Source: an uncultured cyanobacterium
GTDB taxonomy: Bacteria > Cyanobacteriota > Cyanobacteriia > PCC-6307 > Cyanobiaceae
DNA: 33,381 bases
Direction of reading: 5' to 3'
NCBI GenBank assembly: GCA_903882285.1
Contig: CAIRWM010000108.1
Location: 1 to 33,381, forward strand
The notes beneath the pieces were generated by a model. The model saw only the letters and a list, made by a program, of their open reading frames with translations, searched no databases and was not told where the DNA came from. Both the position numbers and the translations under genes were made by a program. This document shows, one piece after another, positions 31,190 to 33,381 of this stretch. Every line of letters begins with the position of its first letter. The stretch's first letter is position 1.

Positions 31190-32419
31190 ATGGCCAACCG
31201 TCCTGTCCTGGCCCCGCAGCTGCGCCGCCTGCGCCGTGAACTCTTCTCCAGCCCGGGCGATGGGGTGCTCAGCATCAGCCTGATCGTGCTGATCGGCCTC
31301 GTTGCCATTGGCTTTCTGCGTTGGGCCTTCGGCCAGGCCTCCTGGGCCGTGATCCAGGTCAACAGCACCCTGTTTGCCGTCGGCCGCTACCCCATCGAGC
31401 AACAGTGGCGCCTCTGGCTGCTCACCGCACTGCTGGCGGCCGCCACCGGCCTGAGCTGGGGTCTGCTCCGGGCCTCGCCGCGCCCTGATCGCACCGGAAC
31501 GCTCTGGCCACGCCACGACCGGCTGGCGGTGGTGATTCTTGTCCTTGGTGCCCTCTGGCTTCCCTGGGCCTTGAGGCTGGCGGCTCTGATCCAGCTGCGC
31601 TGGTGGCTTGTGGTGGCTCTGCTGGTGGGCTGCCGCTGGGCGGCGGGTCGGTTTGCGGCGGTGCTGCCATCAGCGCTGCGGCGTCTGGTGCCGCTGCTCT
31701 GGCCAGCCCTCTACCTGCTGGGGATGGTGCTGATCAGTGGCGGTCTGGGCCTCGTCACGGTGCCGCCTTCCGAGTGGGGCGGACTGCTCCTCACCCTGTT
31801 GGCGGCCAGTTTTGCGATCTTGCTTTGCTTCCCCATCGGAGTGATGCTTGCCCTGGGTCGTCGCAGCGATCTGCCGCTGCTGCGCTGGGGTTCGGTGCTT
31901 TACATCGAGTTCATCCGCGGAGCCCCGCTGATCACGCTGTTGTTTCTCGGTCAGAACATCCTCGGGTTCCTGTTACCCGGTGGCCTGGCACCGGAGCGCA
32001 TCTGGCGCGCTGCCTGGGTTTTGACGTTCTTTGCAGCTGCCTATCTGGCTGAATCGGTCCGGTCGGGTCTGTCGGCAGTTCCCCCTGGGCAGTTCGAGGC
32101 GGCCCGTTCACTGGGCCTGTCCTATGGGCAGACACTGCAGCAGGTGGTGTTGCCCCAGGCCCTGCGGGTGGCCCTGCCGGCGATGGTGGGACAGTTCATC
32201 TCCCTGCTGCAGGACACCACGCTGTTGTCCCTGATCGGGCTGCTCGACCTGCTGGGCACGGCCCGCACCGTGATGGCCAATCCGGCCTTCCTCGGCAAGA
32301 GTGCTGAGGTTTATCTCACCCTTGCCGTTCTTTTCTGGTGCTGTTGTGCTGCTCTTGGCCTGGGCAGCCGGGCGCTGGAGCGGCGCCTCGATCCTCACAC
32401 GATCCCCTCCGCAACCTGA
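31190..32419 (+). CDS. Amino-acid ABC permease 2 (AapM/NatH-like)
   Basis: Second HisMQ-type permease, 409 residues; AapM/NatH partners are usually about 385-410. It has extra N-terminal helices (LSISLIVLIGLVAIGFLRWAF, WLLTALLAAATGLSWGLL, LVVALLVGCRWAAG) before the transport core (LLTLLAASFAILLCFPIGVM). The EAA loop is EAARSLGLSYGQTLQQVVLP (about 303-322), followed by ALRVALPAMVGQFISLLQDT. It would form a heterodimer with the preceding permease. A 27-base gap separates it from the ATPase gene. Confidence 0.9.
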   Translation: MANRPVLAPQLRRLRRELFSSPGDGVLSISLIVLIGLVAIGFLRWAFGQASWAVIQVNSTLFAVGRYPIEQQWRLWLLTALLAAATGLSWGLLRASPRPDRTGTLWPRHDRLAVVILVLGALWLPWALRLAALIQLRWWLVVALLVGCRWAAGRFAAVLPSALRRLVPLLWPALYLLGMVLISGGLGLVTVPPSEWGGLLLTLLAASFAILLCFPIGVMLALGRRSDLPLLRWGSVLYIEFIRGAPLITLLFLGQNILGFLLPGGLAPERIWRAAWVLTFFAAAYLAESVRSGLSAVPPGQFEAARSLGLSYGQTLQQVVLPQALRVALPAMVGQFISLLQDTTLLSLIGLLDLLGTARTVMANPAFLGKSAEVYLTLAVLFWCCCAALGLGSRALERRLDPHTIPSAT

Positions 32420-32446
32420 CCTCCCCTGCCGTTTTCAAGTCCTGCG

Positions 32447-33196
32447 ATGAGCGAATCCACCAGTGAAACGATGATCGAGGCCAAAGAGGTCCAGAAGTGG
32501 TACCCCAACGGCTTTCATGCTCTGCGGGGCGCCAGCCTGCAGGTGAACCGCGGCGAGGTGGTGGTGATCATGGGGCCGTCGGGGTCGGGCAAGAGCACCT
32601 TCATCCGCACCTTCAATGCCCTGGAAGACTTCCAGCAGGGCAGCATCACGGTGGACGGCATCGCCCTCTCCAACGATCTGCGCCACATCGACGCCATCCG
32701 CCGCGAGGTGGGCATGGTGTTCCAGCAGTTCAATCTCTTCCCCCACCTCACGGTGCTGGAGAACCTCACCCTGGCGCCGGTGCTGGTGCGTAAGCGGCCC
32801 CGCGCCGAGGTGGAGCGCCAGGCCCGCGCCCTGCTGGAGCGCGTGGGGATCGCCGAGCAGGCGGCCAAATACCCCGGCCAGCTGTCGGGGGGGCAGCAGC
32901 AGCGGGTGGCGATCGCCCGGGCGCTGTGCATGGAGCCGCGCATCCTGCTGTTCGATGAGCCCACCAGCTCCCTCGACCCGGAAATGGTGCGGGAGGTGCT
33001 GGAGGTGATGCAAGACCTCGCCGCCGACGACATCACGATGGTGGTGGTCACCCACGAGGTGCGCTTCGCGCGCCAGGTGGCCCACCGGGTGGTGCTGATG
33101 GCCGACGGCGAGGTGGTGGAAACGGCCGACCCCGAAACCTTCTTCACGGCACCGAGCCACGAGCGCACCCGGCGCTTCCTCGAACAGATTCTCTGA
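32447..33196 (+). CDS. Amino-acid ABC transporter ATPase (AapP/GlnQ-like)
   Basis: Cytoplasmic ATPase of 249 residues that powers the two permeases. All motifs are intact: Walker A GPSGSGKST (43-51), Q-loop VFQQFNLFPH (91-100), signature LSGGQQQR (146-153), Walker B ILLFDE (166-171) and the switch histidine H203 in VVVTHEV. The length and the PHLTVLENLTLAPVLVRK stretch are typical of the polar amino-acid (GlnQ/HisP/AapP) subfamily. No regulatory C-terminal domain is present. Start ATG 32447. In some cyanobacteria NatFGH shares BgtA as ATPase, but here an ATPase is encoded in the operon. G+C rises compared with the binding-protein genes upstream. No terminator hairpin is evident after the gene. 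Confidence 0.93.
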   Translation: MSESTSETMIEAKEVQKWYPNGFHALRGASLQVNRGEVVVIMGPSGSGKSTFIRTFNALEDFQQGSITVDGIALSNDLRHIDAIRREVGMVFQQFNLFPHLTVLENLTLAPVLVRKRPRAEVERQARALLERVGIAEQAAKYPGQLSGGQQQRVAIARALCMEPRILLFDEPTSSLDPEMVREVLEVMQDLAADDITMVVVTHEVRFARQVAHRVVLMADGEVVETADPETFFTAPSHERTRRFLEQIL

Positions 33197-33292
33197 AGGC
33201 GGCCTCCTCGGCGGCATCACCAAGCGGCCAGAACAATGCACAGATTGCATCGCCTGGGTATGAACGGCTGCGGGCGCCAGCCTGGGGCCCGC

Positions 33293-33381
33293 CTACCTGT
33301 GTGTCGCCGGGCACGCTATCCCCAGCACCGCCACCAGCAGCAGGAACCACTGCGGGTAGCGCACCCCACGGCGGTAGCGAC
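33293..33381 (-). CDS. 3' end of an unidentified membrane protein (partial)
   Basis: The minus strand at the right edge stays open for 28 residues to a TAG at 33293-33295: RYRRGVRYPQWFLLLVAVLG followed by IACPATHR. A basic stretch followed by one hydrophobic helix near the end looks like the C-terminus of a membrane protein and is unlike the arginine/proline-rich shadow frames. The gene continues outside the window, so its family cannot be told. The 96 bases between it and the ABC ATPase gene show nothing. Confidence 0.45.
   Translation of the reverse strand, partial: RYRRGVRYPQWFLLLVAVLGIACPATHR

Noticed and set aside
1-33381. CRISPR arrays, tRNA/rRNA genes, intact transposases or a phage
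   Set aside because: No regularly spaced repeats, no tRNA arm consensus, and no transposase, integrase or structural phage motifs were found by eye on either strand.

Overview
The window looks like a chromosome segment of a high-GC unicellular picocyanobacterium of the Cyanobium / coastal or freshwater Synechococcus type. This rests on GC-rich coding (one line of the P-type ATPase gene, 13921-13980, is 46/60 G+C), at least eight copies of the HIP1 octamer GCGATCGC, and purely cyanobacterial genes: an NDH-1MS CO2-uptake operon, SbtA/SbtB and an NhaS3-type antiporter. Genus-level assignment is inference. No tRNA, rRNA, CRISPR array or intact insertion sequence was seen.

Layout. Positions 1-684 hold a decayed AraC-type regulator fragment. 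From 685 to 3244 (minus strand) lie pyrC (dihydroorotase), a YqhA-family membrane protein and a secreted protein of unknown function. From 3424 to 15111 is a dense ion-transport cluster: a Ca2+/cation antiporter, a DUF475 (TerC-like) membrane protein, an SLC13 carrier with two RCK_C domains overlapping a KimA-like K+ permease, a CPA2 antiporter, a KtrB/TrkH K+ channel subunit and a P2-type ATPase. A small zinc-ribbon membrane protein (15119-15388) separates this from the carbon section.

The inorganic-carbon section begins with the tightly packed operon ndhF3-ndhD3-cupA-cupS (15614-20761), the high-affinity CO2-uptake NDH-1 complex. On the minus strand follow a zinc-ribbon protein and an NhaS3/NapA-type Na+/H+ antiporter. 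Divergent from the antiporter are sbtA (Na+/HCO3- symporter) and sbtB (its PII-like regulator), then a strong terminator and a PsiE-family gene. CO2 hydration at the thylakoid, HCO3- import, its regulator and a Na+ antiporter that could sustain the Na+ gradient are therefore within about 10 kb.

A divergent group 2 sigma factor follows (25774-26745), then a compressed ghost of a nitrate/bicarbonate/cyanate-type ABC operon (26923-27311) and a half-size EamA permease. An Aap/Nat-type amino-acid ABC operon completes the window (27929-33196): two tandem binding proteins, two permeases and an ATPase. The right edge carries the 3' end of an unidentified membrane protein on the minus strand.

Points that stand out: several candidate c-di-AMP effectors (KimA homologue, RCK_C domains, SbtB) close to each other; a sigma factor whose promoter-reading residues are changed; two gene ghosts; and a lower-GC patch around sbtB that suggests transfer.
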